Of a stretch of 64,000 nt of DNA, positions 12,504 to 33,433 are shown piece by piece; position 1 is the first letter of the stretch, and each line of letters opens with the position of its first letter. Location: NCBI GenBank assembly GCA_963070105.1, contig OY718807.1, forward strand, positions 10,168,483 to 10,232,482. Direction: 5' to 3'. Origin of the DNA: Litomosoides sigmodontis. Taxonomy: Eukaryota > Nematoda > Chromadorea > Rhabditida > Onchocercidae. The notes beneath the pieces were generated by a model. The model had not been told where the DNA came from. It did not search any database and saw only the letters and a list, made by a program, of their open reading frames with translations. The position numbers were made by a program, and so were the translations under genes.

Positions 12504-13526
12504 TCAATTAAGCTGACCCTCTATTCTTATAAAGCCTTGTTTACGAAGCGCGCTTTGTCTCCAGTTTACAAATCCATAACTAACTACAGAACAAAAAGCA
12601 GATAACGACATGAATACATTAAACTGCGCAGACCGATTTGTATTTTCATAGCATGGCTTCAATCCAAGTTGCTTACTTCGTGGACAATTCACTTTATCAT
12701 AGAAACCAGTTTCAAGACAATAAGCTGCAAAAGCTAGATATTTTCAAATGTCATTCAAAAATTGCATCAAAAATGTATTCATTCATTTATTTATTAGAAG
12801 AGTGAATTATCTATCAAAAATATAATTACCTATAAGGTTGTCTCTTTCGAAGATATGAAATATGGTACTTTTGAGTTCAGTAATAAGTTAGAATTTAAGC
12901 AAGTAGTTTAGATGTGAAAAACTCCCAATAAAGTGATAGTACCACAGAAATTCCCGCTGATCCTATTTTAAATCGCCTCTTAGTGAGAGAAGAGCTGCAA
13001 GGTTTTGTAAACAATTTCTATCAAATATATGTAGTTCTACAGTCATTTATCTAAACAAAAAAACCATTCAGGAAATATACCTGCTGTTAAAGCATTCCGT
13101 TCAAACTGAGAGCACGTTATGCACCTTTCTAGAACGATGAATGGTTCATTTTTATAGCACATGTAACTCGGCAATTTTGAACGAGTTCCATTAGACACCT
13201 TAATTTTTTTTAATTTTTTTTAAGTTAGTAAACTGAAGTCACAAAGATCCTGAGTAGCATTTTATAGGGTAAAAGAAGATATCTTACATAGTGATCCTGC
13301 ACATTTCTGAAAATTCAAAATTTTGCTTCAAATTAAAGCCAAATATTTATCCATTAAAGTATCAAATAGTTTACCGGCTGGATACTTCGCGACACATCCT
13401 TTGTTGCACCTTGTTGAATATTCCACGTAACAAACTTTTTCAGCGTAAAATCACCATCGTAGACATTTTCCATTCGATATATACAAACAAAAAATAGTAT
13501 AACTCTGAAAATGGCTTTCTTTTTCT
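12504..13526 (-). CDS. jtb: JTB-like type I membrane protein (5' end unresolved)
   Basis: JTB (jumping translocation breakpoint protein) is a small single-pass membrane protein with a Cys-rich extracellular domain. Minus exons are 13526-13375, 13198-13081 and 12724-12504 (TGA), with consistent phases. The ectodomain shows RCITCSQFERN and then CLETGFYDKVNCPRSKQ, matching the family's spaced cysteines (human CGPTGYVEKITC region). A transmembrane stretch follows (FMSLSAFCSVVSYGFV), then a short basic tail, WRQSALRKQGFIRIEGQLN. The exon at 13526-13375 begins in phase 1 and encodes a signal-anchor-like run (AIFRVILFFVCIY). The true first exon with the ATG is therefore either upstream or starts at an internal ATG at 13473. 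The modelled length (about 163 aa) is close to the human protein (146). Confidence 0.72.
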
Positions 13527-14624
13527 CTGCAACATTAGCATTTGAAAAAAAAACTATGTTTGATATCAAACGTTTGCGGCTATACTACAATAGCAAACAT
13601 CTGTGATACGTAATGACAGGATAATCATCGAAAAATAAATGAATAAATACGCAAATATATTGCAGTAAATGTATAATCCACATATATACTGTGTCCGTAA
13701 TCTACCGAAAACATATTAAGGGGAATTTACAGCAGCTGAAGCCCCGTAAATTTTACTTCGGGGGCTTCAGCCTACAATGGCACAAAGTAAAGTATATTCC
13801 GGCAGTTCTAATAATTAATGATCTGTGTTTCTAATTACAACTGATCAGTTCAACCCATTTTTTTTAAAGCTATAAGAAAACGTATATAGATCGCTTAGCG
13901 AAGGAAATAAAATGATTAGATGGTTAGCAATTTAAGTATCTCCTCGATTAGTAAAGTAAAGTTATGATTGGAAATACCAATATTTTAGAAACAAAACATA
14001 CAAGGTAAGCAGAGTGATATGTAGTATAAGGCGTCGATTAACCAACGCTTCAGGCATCGTTTGTTAGGCCTGAACAAAACTACTCTCCATTCTTCAGGTA
14101 TTTGAAGCAGAAACCTGAAATGCGAAGCATAAGTAACAGAATGTGCTTTCTTCATCAAGAGACGTAGAGATAGGACAAACTGCTTCCGATCTAATGACAG
14201 TCATAATCCCCAGCAGAAATTTTTTGCGACACCTTAAATTCAGCGGACCTAACGGGAAAACGAACGTCGCCAGCAAGCTATAATGTCAATTACAAAGAAG
14301 TTGCCGACCGGGCTAATGCTCACATAGCGATTGACCTTTCTCAAATTTTATCACTTGCAATTAGTGGTATTTGTCTTATAGTTTGAACAAGTGTGTGATA
14401 TGCGTACGACTACTCACATACATACAACTTTTCTTGTCGGAAAACTTCAATAATGATTCGCAGTTTAATATCTAAAAAAGAACGATTCGAAATGTGCTTT
14501 CATTTTTTTTAAGTTACATATGAATTCTGTGCGTGATGCTGTAGCCAGTAGTGATACTGATTGCTTATGCTTGTTGACAGTGCTTACATGGATACAAATC
14601 ACAGCAACAGTGATAATAGGCAAT
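13527..14624. other. spacer between divergent genes
   Basis: This lies between the JTB-like gene (-) and the MatB-like gene (+). A minus-strand open stretch at about 14240-14114 has a good acceptor (TTCCCGTTAG) and a donor-like end. It could be an upstream exon but does not join JTB in phase. The spacer also holds the hairpin at 13735-13771. Confidence 0.4.
13735..13771. repeat. perfect 11-bp inverted repeat (hairpin)
   Basis: GCTGAAGCCCC at 13735-13745 is the exact reverse complement of GGGGCTTCAGC at 13761-13771, with a 15-nt loop that itself contains GTAAA/TTTAC. It is strikingly GC-rich within AT-rich DNA. Function is unknown; a remnant of a small transposable element or a structured RNA are both possible. 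Confidence 0.7.
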
Positions 14625-14760
14625 TGTAATGACATTAGGTTTCGCAGAGTGAGTGGAGAACGTAACCTTGCTGTTGCTGTCTTGTTTTGGATTCGCCATA
14701 ATCTGAGATGAAACACCACTATCTAAGTCCGAGACACCTGCGAGACCTAATGTCATTACA
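14625..14760. repeat. short element flanked by 21-bp inverted repeats
   Basis: TGTAATGACATTAGGT at 14625-14640 is perfectly inverted at 14745-14760. Extending inward to 14645 and 14740 gives 21 bp with one mismatch. The 136-bp structure lies 77 bp upstream of the MatB-like start codon. The shape resembles a miniature inverted-repeat element or a long cruciform. No target-site duplication was obvious. Confidence 0.6.
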
Positions 14761-14836
14761 GTGACGGCACGGCACGATGCGTGATGCGCGACGACATTTG
14801 CCTCGAATTTCTTTTCATCTTCAGATCACTCCTTAA

Positions 14837-18817
<3,981 letters not shown>

Positions 18818-21048
18818 TATTTTATGTAATTATTGAGTGAAAATTTCTGTTATCCGTAATAAGTTAACAGTCCACACAACCGCAGTGATACTGATAGAGA
18901 AAATTTTAAATTGCTTCTTAGATTTCGCATTAGGCTAAGAACTAGCAGAAGGAGTATACATATGCAGTTGCTGGTTATGTGGATGTCACGTTGAACATGC
19001 TGAGAACAGCATCCTGTATGCAATATATAATTGTGTCCATAATTGAATTGAGTTTGCACATGTACGAATGAGTAATATTTTTTAGCATCTCAAAAACTTT
19101 TGCGAAGCGTATTTAAGCATTGTATTAGTAGGATATATTTTTGCATAAAGTTAAGCCTTAGCATTAGAGACCTCTTGATCATTAACGCAAACTAGTAAGT
19201 GATTATCTTCACTCATCTGTATATTGTGTCTAATATTTGTTTCGTCTGCACTTCACTCATCTGTATATTGTGTCTAATATTTGTTTCGTCTGCACACTTG
19301 CAATTTATGAATATTTCGAGGCCTTTTTATATTGGTTGTATGTATGATGTTGTTGGTAATATAGATGTACATATCTCACGCCACTCTTACACGATAAGCT
19401 AGCTACTAGCATCACGAAACGTCACATTATGTATGTCTTTATAGTGCTGGTGTATATTCAGTCGCAAATCATGCTACTTGTACCTTCCTTGGTATACTGA
19501 AGAAAATGCCAACTTAAGTTCGGACACGTTTGTCCTCCTCAGTAGGTTGCGTTGTTGACAGTGGTAGGTACTGCTAGAGCAGGTTGTTCTTTCTCTCATC
19601 AAGGAGCACATTGTAAACAAAGAAGTAGTAAACATGCAACTGCTTTATTATACCACACTGTGAACCCTTGTATAGGACGAATACGCGGTCTGTGGGTGAA
19701 AGTATTTTATTGTCAACCAAATCAATATTATTGTCACCCTGTACTCCCTTAACCGGTGGACATTTGTTGTTAGTAGTAGTAGCAATCGATGGGTCGGTCC
19801 ATCAGCGGATGCAAAAATGTGGCGAAGTTATAGTGTACGCTTGACCTTGAGCTGCTCTATCACTTTATCATGATAGTTATTGCTAATTTGTATGAATTTG
19901 GAATGTAATTCTTCCTTTGATTTCAAGTATTATTTATTGTATAAGCCGCATCAGTCCACTTGGATCGTGACAACCCGTTCGTCGGTAAGGTGCTAAAAAT
20001 AGATATTACACTTCGACTCTGTAAGGTAGCAATGACAGTACAGTTAGTTATATTCCAAAGTTTGTGGATGAGTTCCCGACAGCTTGGAGGTGCTAACGGG
20101 AAGAGGGCGGAGTGAGGATATTTGAGGATTTTGGTAGAATGTCGAATGCGTCATTGGTTTACTTGCTCGCGAGAATTTTTGAGTTCACTTCTTGCAATCC
20201 GTTCATCGCTTAAATCAGTTCATTTTTCTGAATTGTCATTTGCTTAGCTATCAGTCCATTTGTCGTGCCCCATTTATGAGTCGCTAATTAGGCTGTGTTG
20301 AAAATGGAATCTTTAGAGTACATAATTGTTTGTTGTTGTTATAATCTCCTTGTATTTATAGTGCTTTGAAAGCGGAGTTGTAGCTAATATAACGAAATCC
20401 TTTTTTTAATTTACTTTGGCAGTTCTGTTTTGTGCCTTACCTTCCGTACCGTGTAAAATCCCACTTCACTTTGTACTCGAGTTCAGCTATAAAGGCATTT
20501 TATGGGACTAACGCTATTCTTCTTGAACTGAAGGAAAGGAAGGAGCAGCCTTGGGGTGGTGGGAGAGAAAAAAGAAAGATCTGTATTTTCAAACATAGAG
20601 AGAGGGAGAAAGAGAAGAAGTGCACCCCCTTTGACGACAAAGTGAGTTATCGTGAAGCAAACTTCCCGCTGCATCTTATTTCACCGCGACGTTGGCCTTG
20701 CCTTGCTACCGTCGGTTCATTACTGACAGAAAAAGGTAGCACTGGAAGGAGGAGGAGTACTCTGTCAATATTTACAAGACTTGTGGGGCCACACACCACA
20801 CACTTCACGAAATTTCATGCCGTCTAAGCGGTAAACTAAAACTACTGGTCCACCGTTGCCGGTTGCATTTTACGAATAGAGCCATAAATGTGCAAGGATG
20901 GGAAGTGTGGCAACGCTTGCAGATGCGGATACAGATGGGGGTTGCAGGTACAATCAGTTCCCGTGTATGTTGCTTGCAGTGAAAGGTCCTGAAGCTGACG
21001 GCGAAGTGAAAAGGATGACGATAACGGGAGGTCTAGGGAGCGAGGGGG
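18818..21048. other. gene-free spacer
   Basis: This is the 3' flank of the MatB-like gene. The first 1.5 kb is AT-rich. After about 20430 it becomes purine-rich, with GAGAGAGGGAGAAAGAGAAG near 20600. Open frames at 20432-20827 lack splice-consistent partners or recognisable motifs. Confidence 0.5.
19207..19294 (+). repeat. 44-bp perfect tandem duplication
   Basis: The 44-bp segment at 19207-19250 (beginning CTTCACTCATCTGTATATTG) is repeated exactly at 19251-19294. Only two copies are present. Confidence 0.95.
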
Positions 21049-24000
21049 TGGATGGATGGATGGATGGATGGATGGATGGATGGATGGATGGATGGATGGA
21101 TGGATGGATGGATGGATGGATGGATGGATGGATGGATGGATGGATGGATGGATGGATGGATGGATGGATGGATGGATGGATGGATGGATGGATGGATGGA
21201 TGGATGGATGGATGGATGGATGGATGGATGGATGGATGGATGGATGGATGGATGGATGGATGGATGGATGGATGGATGGATGGATGGATGGATGGATGGA
21301 TGGATGGATGGATGGATGGATGGATGGATGGATGGATGGATGGATGGATGGATGGATGGATGGATGGATGGATGGATGGATGGATGGATGGATGGATGGA
21401 TGGATGGATGGATGGATGGATGGATGGATGGATGGATGGATGGATGGATGGATGGATGGATGGATGGATGGATGGATGGATGGATGGATGGATGGATGGA
21501 TGGATGGATGGATGGATGGATGGATGGATGGATGGATGGATGGATGGATGGATGGATGGATGGATGGATGGATGGATGGATGGATGGATGGATGGATGGA
21601 TGGATGGATGGATGGATGGATGGATGGATGGATGGATGGATGGATGGATGGATGGATGGATGGATGGATGGATGGATGGATGGATGGATGGATGGATGGA
21701 TGGATGGATGGATGGATGGATGGATGGATGGATGGATGGATGGATGGATGGATGGATGGATGGATGGATGGATGGATGGATGGATGGATGGATGGATGGA
21801 TGGATGGATGGATGGATGGATGGATGGATGGATGGATGGATGGATGGATGGATGGATGGATGGATGGATGGATGGATGGATGGATGGATGGATGGATGGA
21901 TGGATGGATGGATGGATGGATGGATGGATGGATGGATGGATGGATGGATGGATGGATGGATGGATGGATGGATGGATGGATGGATGGATGGATGGATGGA
22001 TGGATGGATGGATGGATGGATGGATGGATGGATGGATGGATGGATGGATGGATGGATGGATGGATGGATGGATGGATGGATGGATGGATGGATGGATGGA
22101 TGGATGGATGGATGGATGGATGGATGGATGGATGGATGGATGGATGGATGGATGGATGGATGGATGGATGGATGGATGGATGGATGGATGGATGGATGGA
22201 TGGATGGATGGATGGATGGATGGATGGATGGATGGATGGATGGATGGATGGATGGATGGATGGATGGATGGATGGATGGATGGATGGATGGATGGATGGA
22301 TGGATGGATGGATGGATGGATGGATGGATGGATGGATGGATGGATGGATGGATGGATGGATGGATGGATGGATGGATGGATGGATGGATGGATGGATGGA
22401 TGGATGGATGGATGGATGGATGGATGGATGGATGGATGGATGGATGGATGGATGGATGGATGGATGGATGGATGGATGGATGGATGGATGGATGGATGGA
22501 TGGATGGATGGATGGATGGATGGATGGATGGATGGATGGATGGATGGATGGATGGATGGATGGATGGATGGATGGATGGATGGATGGATGGATGGATGGA
22601 TGGATGGATGGATGGATGGATGGATGGATGGATGGATGGATGGATGGATGGATGGATGGATGGATGGATGGATGGATGGATGGATGGATGGATGGATGGA
22701 TGGATGGATGGATGGATGGATGGATGGATGGATGGATGGATGGATGGATGGATGGATGGATGGATGGATGGATGGATGGATGGATGGATGGATGGATGGA
22801 TGGATGGATGGATGGATGGATGGATGGATGGATGGATGGATGGATGGATGGATGGATGGATGGATGGATGGATGGATGGATGGATGGATGGATGGATGGA
22901 TGGATGGATGGATGGATGGATGGATGGATGGATGGATGGATGGATGGATGGATGGATGGATGGATGGATGGATGGATGGATGGATGGATGGATGGATGGA
23001 TGGATGGATGGATGGATGGATGGATGGATGGATGGATGGATGGATGGATGGATGGATGGATGGATGGATGGATGGATGGATGGATGGATGGATGGATGGA
23101 TGGATGGATGGATGGATGGATGGATGGATGGATGGATGGATGGATGGATGGATGGATGGATGGATGGATGGATGGATGGATGGATGGATGGATGGATGGA
23201 TGGATGGATGGATGGATGGATGGATGGATGGATGGATGGATGGATGGATGGATGGATGGATGGATGGATGGATGGATGGATGGATGGATGGATGGATGGA
23301 TGGATGGATGGATGGATGGATGGATGGATGGATGGATGGATGGATGGATGGATGGATGGATGGATGGATGGATGGATGGATGGATGGATGGATGGATGGA
23401 TGGATGGATGGATGGATGGATGGATGGATGGATGGATGGATGGATGGATGGATGGATGGATGGATGGATGGATGGATGGATGGATGGATGGATGGATGGA
23501 TGGATGGATGGATGGATGGATGGATGGATGGATGGATGGATGGATGGATGGATGGATGGATGGATGGATGGATGGATGGATGGATGGATGGATGGATGGA
23601 TGGATGGATGGATGGATGGATGGATGGATGGATGGATGGATGGATGGATGGATGGATGGATGGATGGATGGATGGATGGATGGATGGATGGATGGATGGA
23701 TGGATGGATGGATGGATGGATGGATGGATGGATGGATGGATGGATGGATGGATGGATGGATGGATGGATGGATGGATGGATGGATGGATGGATGGATGGA
23801 TGGATGGATGGATGGATGGATGGATGGATGGATGGATGGATGGATGGATGGATGGATGGATGGATGGATGGATGGATGGATGGATGGATGGATGGATGGA
23901 TGGATGGATGGATGGATGGATGGATGGATGGATGGATGGATGGATGGATGGATGGATGGATGGATGGATGGATGGATGGATGGATGGATGGATGGATGGA

Positions 24001-24576
24001 TGGATGGATGGATGGATGGATGGATGGATGGATGGATGGATGGATGGATGGATGGATGGATGGATGGATGGATGGATGGATGGATGGATGGATGGATGGA
24101 TGGATGGATGGATGGATGGATGGATGGATGGATGGATGGATGGATGGATGGATGGATGGATGGATGGATGGATGGATGGATGGATGGATGGATGGATGGA
24201 TGGATGGATGGATGGATGGATGGATGGATGGATGGATGGATGGATGGATGGATGGATGGATGGATGGATGGATGGATGGATGGATGGATGGATGGATGGA
24301 TGGATGGATGGATGGATGGATGGATGGATGGATGGATGGATGGATGGATGGATGGATGGATGGATGGATGGATGGATGGATGGATGGATGGATGGATGGA
24401 TGGATGGATGGATGGATGGATGGATGGATGGATGGATGGATGGATGGATGGATGGATGGATGGATGGATGGATGGATGGATGGATGGATGGATGGATGGA
24501 TGGATGGATGGATGGATGGATGGATGGATGGATGGATGGATGGATGGATGGATGGATGGATGGATGGATGGATGGA
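21049..24576. repeat. giant perfect GGAT/ATCC tetranucleotide array, 882 copies
   Basis: Positions 21049-24576 consist of the TGGA unit repeated 882 times (3,528 bp) with no interruption that I can see. Both flanks are unrelated sequence, apart from a short (GGAA)n run just after 24580. Because 4 and 3 are coprime and the unit contains no stop in any frame, several frames are open across the array and give repetitive Met-Asp-Gly-Trp or Ile-His-Pro-Ser peptides. These are not genes. The array sits between the MatB-like gene and the yap upstream region. Confidence 0.99.
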
Positions 24577-25420
24577 CAATGTGGAAGGAAGGAAGGAAGA
24601 GAAGTGGAAGAAACAGTCGTTGGTTCAAGCATCACTACCGCCACCACCATTACAGCATCAACTTAACGGTGTCTACCGGTGGTGCACGTTTTATTGCTTG
24701 CCATGCCAAGAAACACACACACACGCACACACACAGTCACAGATCTTGAGTGTGCGTGCACCTTCAACTCCCACCACCTCTCTCTCTCACCGTCTTTTTC
24801 AACTCCTTGTGGTCGTCTGTCTGTACCAACAACTCCTTCCCTCCTCCTGCTCCTATTACCTGAAGTAGTAGTTCATTCACTATTTGTTTCCACACTGCTC
24901 ATTCCTCAGCTACATTAGGCACCCATTGTATAGGTAATATTTATAACAAACATATTGCTCACATCTTGCCGGTCCTTTTTGATGAGAGACGCTCCTGCCG
25001 ACCTGAACCGACGATCTGATCTGATCCAATCTCACAATTCGCTTCTTCTCTCTCCTTCCCAATCACACACTTATCTTTATCTCCAAAATTTGACTTCCGT
25101 GCCTTTCCTTTCAGCTCATTTTCTCCTCTTTTCTTTTCTTCCTCCCTTCTTCATTCTTTTCTTCCTCTTCTCTCTCTCTCTCTCTCCCTCTCTCCCTCTC
25201 CGCACCAACACATCATTCAGTTGAATTTGATCGGAACTGCAAAATAGAAACCATTCATTGATAACATTACTACTTCTTGCAAAGCTCATCGAACTTCTCC
25301 TCCCACGCCATCCTCCTGCACACTTTCTATTATTTCACTAACCTGTCGTCCTTTCCTTATCCCAGTTTTTCCTCTGTCCCTACCAGTTTTTCGATCATTC
25401 GGTCACTCAGTTCTGAGTTC

Positions 25421-25440
25421 CATTCCTTCATTCCCATTCC
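25421..25440 (-). promoter_or_regulatory. cluster of three TEAD/MCAT-type CATTCC motifs
   Basis: CATTCC occurs at 25421-25426, 25429-25434 and 25435-25440. CATTCC is the complement of the GGAATG core bound by TEAD/Scalloped factors, the DNA-binding partners of YAP. The surrounding DNA is CT-rich, so chance occurrence is a real possibility. Confidence 0.3.
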
Positions 25441-26374
25441 TCTACCTAGAACCGATCCATTACCCCCTTTCCACTTCAATATGACAGCTTTCCGTAGGGC
25501 GCACTGTGCAAACCACCACCCTACCCTGCGCTACCGCCACGTCCTCTGCTCCGTTACTTAAATGGAATGTTACGGTATCGCTTTGGGAGATTAACGAACG
25601 CGAATGAAGTGAGTTGAGATTGCTAGGATATTTGCAGGGCAGTAGTACACGTTACCGGAGCACTAAAGCGGGTCCAGCCTTCCAGCTGGGTCTTCTCGCT
25701 AATCAGTTTTTCCGTCCTATACTCTGCTGCAACCTCAGTTTACTACTGCACTGCTTACTTCTCTCTTCTTTCTAAGAGCGGGAAGGATGTATTAAAACGC
25801 TGTGCTAGTGGGTGTGGCGGTAGTGACGCAAAGTGCGTTAGCAGTTCTCGTCTAGTCAGCGGAAATGTCACGCGGATAGATGACCCAGCGCTTTCTCATT
25901 AATCATTACCGCTGCTAGCATCATTCTCTCATGGCAAGACTTCAGCCGCGTTATCAGCGCATATTACAACGGCAAGCTCACCTTTGTCAATATCATATCA
26001 TCGTCGTCGTCCGATTCCTGCGTTAATCGATACGGTTAGGCGTGAAGAATAAATTTCAAAGCGAGTGTAAATGAACAACTAGCTTGCTCTTTTCGCTTCT
26101 TAATCAGATATTTCGCTCAGTGTTACACGTTGGCCGTTGATCGCTCTTTATGATTGCTCTGTTGAAAGGATCTGCGTGAGTAGTGACTGCGTGAGTTGTT
26201 AATTGCTGCTTTCTTCCTCTTCCAAAATTAGACACACGAACTAACTGCGTGTTGTGTTTCTCTCTTCTTTTTCCCTCATCTCTCAAAATTCAATTGATGA
26301 TGATACATACATTGCATTATCGCATCATTTTCACGGCTAAACAGAGCGAACGAACGTTTCGGCGGCGGACATTC

Positions 26375-26382
26375 TGACGTCA
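26375..26382. promoter_or_regulatory. consensus CRE palindrome TGACGTCA
   Basis: A perfect 8-bp cAMP-response element consensus lies about 2.5 kb upstream of the yap start. It extends to CTGACGTCAG. Binding by CREB/ATF factors is inferred from the consensus only. Confidence 0.35.
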
Positions 26383-28493
26383 GTATTCAGTGAACCGAGC
26401 AATCGAATCATCATCGCATCTTTCGCTCTGCTCACGCCACGCCACGCCTATAGCGCATGCATCACATCCTTTTCCGTAATCCTGGAAAAGATTTTGAAGC
26501 CTTCGTGCTAGCTAATTCACAAGCACTTGATAGAGAGAGAAGTGAAATGTTGCGGAACCTAGGCACACACTCATTCCTGAATGCATCGTGCTTCTTCCTG
26601 CATACAGTGCAGTAAGTAAATAATCATTGGATTCTTTCGGCTTCACTGTAACATTTCATTTTTCGCTCCATAACAATGCCAGAGAAGTTGCAGTGACGCA
26701 GTGCAGAATACCATATCATCTGTAAAGGCAAATGTATCGTCGTCGTTCCGTTCGTCTATGTGTTTGTCGAATCGAATCGAAAATTGAACGTTGTAAATAT
26801 CAACGGCCTTTTTTCACTTCGTCGCGCTACGTTCCGTAACATCGATTTATATCATTAGAAGTAGCGTTATTGCATCATTTGCTGCGATGTCTGAGAGCTA
26901 AGGGCTTCTTTGTTTCGTTTTTCAAATGAAAATTATGATGAGATGTTTCCACCTGTCAGTGTCACATCCGATCTGATCTGAAGGGAGCTGGAGGTGGCTG
27001 CACTTCGGTGAAATCAGGACACAGTGCGCACTAGATATTGCTAAGGCAAGAAGCGCTTCTGTTCTTCCCTGTTGGTTGGATGTAGCAGGTGTAACTAGCA
27101 ACAGATGATGCTGCTTTCGGTACAACCGAACTTCAATGTTTCCATACGCTTAACAGTACTCGAGTGAGACATGAATGAGGTTAGTTGCCGAAGGATAGAT
27201 AGAGCCTGTCAAATGACCAACAGCAGCAGTACTTCTTGCTGCGCTCATTGCTGCTCTCGTATTGCTAGCGGTTTCAAGGAGATAGTACTCGGATACGGTA
27301 CTTCTAGTCCGAAGTTGGCAAATCATAATTCTAGCTGCTGTCGTAGAACCAATTGCGTTGCCTATAGTAAATGTAGCTCGCCAGAATATGTGGAGCAAAT
27401 TGAGACATGTGAAAGGCGACGTGATTTTATTTCGAATTGCTGCACGAATTGCATGTAGTAGTGAGTAGGAATCGCGGTATGTGCTTTTGAATTATGATTG
27501 TTAACTTCAACTTCAAACAGAAGGAGCGCCAGAAATGTTTGGAATTTGAGGTGCATGTGTGTGTGTACTGAATCCAAACGTGCGCAGAATTGGAGCGCAC
27601 TTCTGGAGATTGAAATCTGCTGCTCCGCTCTTCATCTTCCATGAACGCCACATTTTGCAAATCTTCTACAAGCGAGTGATGTTTTGCCGTTGCCAGCATG
27701 AAGCGGAAAGGCGAAATGCATATGCTCTTTCTAAAATTTAGATGAAATAGCACCGCACTGTTCGCATCCCACTCACTACTTTAACTCTTTGTAAGCAGGT
27801 AGTGAAGACTTTCAGGAACTTTTAATCTTCATGTATGTGCGTGTGTGTGTGTGAGGGAAGGAAGGGGAGTGTAACAAGGAAAATGGATGGAAAATTGAAT
27901 TGAATAATACGATATTGGAAAAGACGTGAAGAGGGGAAAGCGTGGGCTCCGGAATGTCGCGACCGTGTGTTGAGAGCAGTAGAAACAGATAATGATAATT
28001 ATTGGATTCGACGGAAGGCAATCCCTCTTCCATGTGTGCGGGGGAGTCCAATTGCTACCTTTCTGAGAATGGGATAGAAACTAAGGATTATGTGCTCTCA
28101 CCATTTCAACAGATATGAGCTGCTGAGACGGAACGGAGAATAGAATGTTTAAATTCTCCGCATATCGTGCCGTCATTGCTACCGTAGTGGTTGTGGATCC
28201 AGTGCTTCCAATGAAATGTTGCTGTTGCTTGGGGTGTATGTGGCACATGCCCATTTGTGGATTTCCCATCCCCCTACTTCGATTCCATGGCCATGGTCCG
28301 CTCGGATTACGGTTCCTTTTCCCGTCCATCCTTTGCATAATCACATCCGACCCGATGATATTCTCTTCTCGTTTTCCTCTTTCACTTCACCAACAGCTTC
28401 CGTTATTTTCAATTGAACTTCGCTTACGAATGAAGTTTCACGAACTGCCGTTATAGGAGACATGTTGTGATGATAACGATGATCGAACGGTCT

Positions 28494-28542
28494 CGTAGTA
28501 GTGGTAGTAGTAGTAGAGTAGTATTAGTAGTAGTATTAGTAT

Positions 28543-28575
<33 letters not shown>
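28494..28575. repeat. imperfect TAG trinucleotide tract
   Basis: A (TAG)n tract with several TAT/GAG variants lies about 350 bp upstream of the yap start codon. Confidence 0.9.
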
Positions 28576-28927
28576 AAGACGTGGTTAAAAATGCTAGGTG
28601 AAAATATTCCACTGCTCTACTATTGTTATTGAATTGAGCAATAAGTCACGTGTATAAGTGATTCACCGTCACTGTAACTGCTCTACATCTAACATGCAGT
28701 GCAGTGCCAAGCATTGTTTTGGATCAGGTCCAGTGAATCTTATAGCAGCTTTCTCAGATACGCCACTGAAATCATCCCCTACCAAGCAAGCAGTGCTTTT
28801 TAGCAAATTTGAATGGTAAATTTATCAGTAGACAAAAATATTCCATGTTAACGGGTCAGCGGTCTTGCTGCTTCCTCCAACAGCATAACATATAAAGTGG
28901 ATTTTGTTTTTTCGAGAAGTCGCCGAG

Positions 28928-33433
<4,506 letters not shown>

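Larger units (their letters stand above)
24577..28927. promoter_or_regulatory. yap upstream region, simple-repeat and motif rich
   Basis: This 4.3-kb stretch is visibly less AT-rich than the rest of the window. It carries short simple repeats: (CA)n around 24712-24738, CT-rich runs around 25125-25200 and a TAG/TAT trinucleotide tract at about 28494-28575. No splice-consistent coding frame was found. A full CRE palindrome lies at 26375 and three CATTCC motifs at 25421-25440. A pyrimidine-rich acceptor (CTTCCTCCAACAG) ends at about 28882, just upstream of the yap ATG. I read the region as promoter, 5' UTR or first-intron DNA of yap; this is inference from position and composition. Confidence 0.45.

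Noticed and set aside
20842..24868. Open frames of about 1,200 codons on both strands across the GGAT array
   Set aside because: They exist only because the tetranucleotide unit has no stop codon in any frame. The products are pure tetrapeptide repeats with unrelated ends on both strands, so these are not genes.
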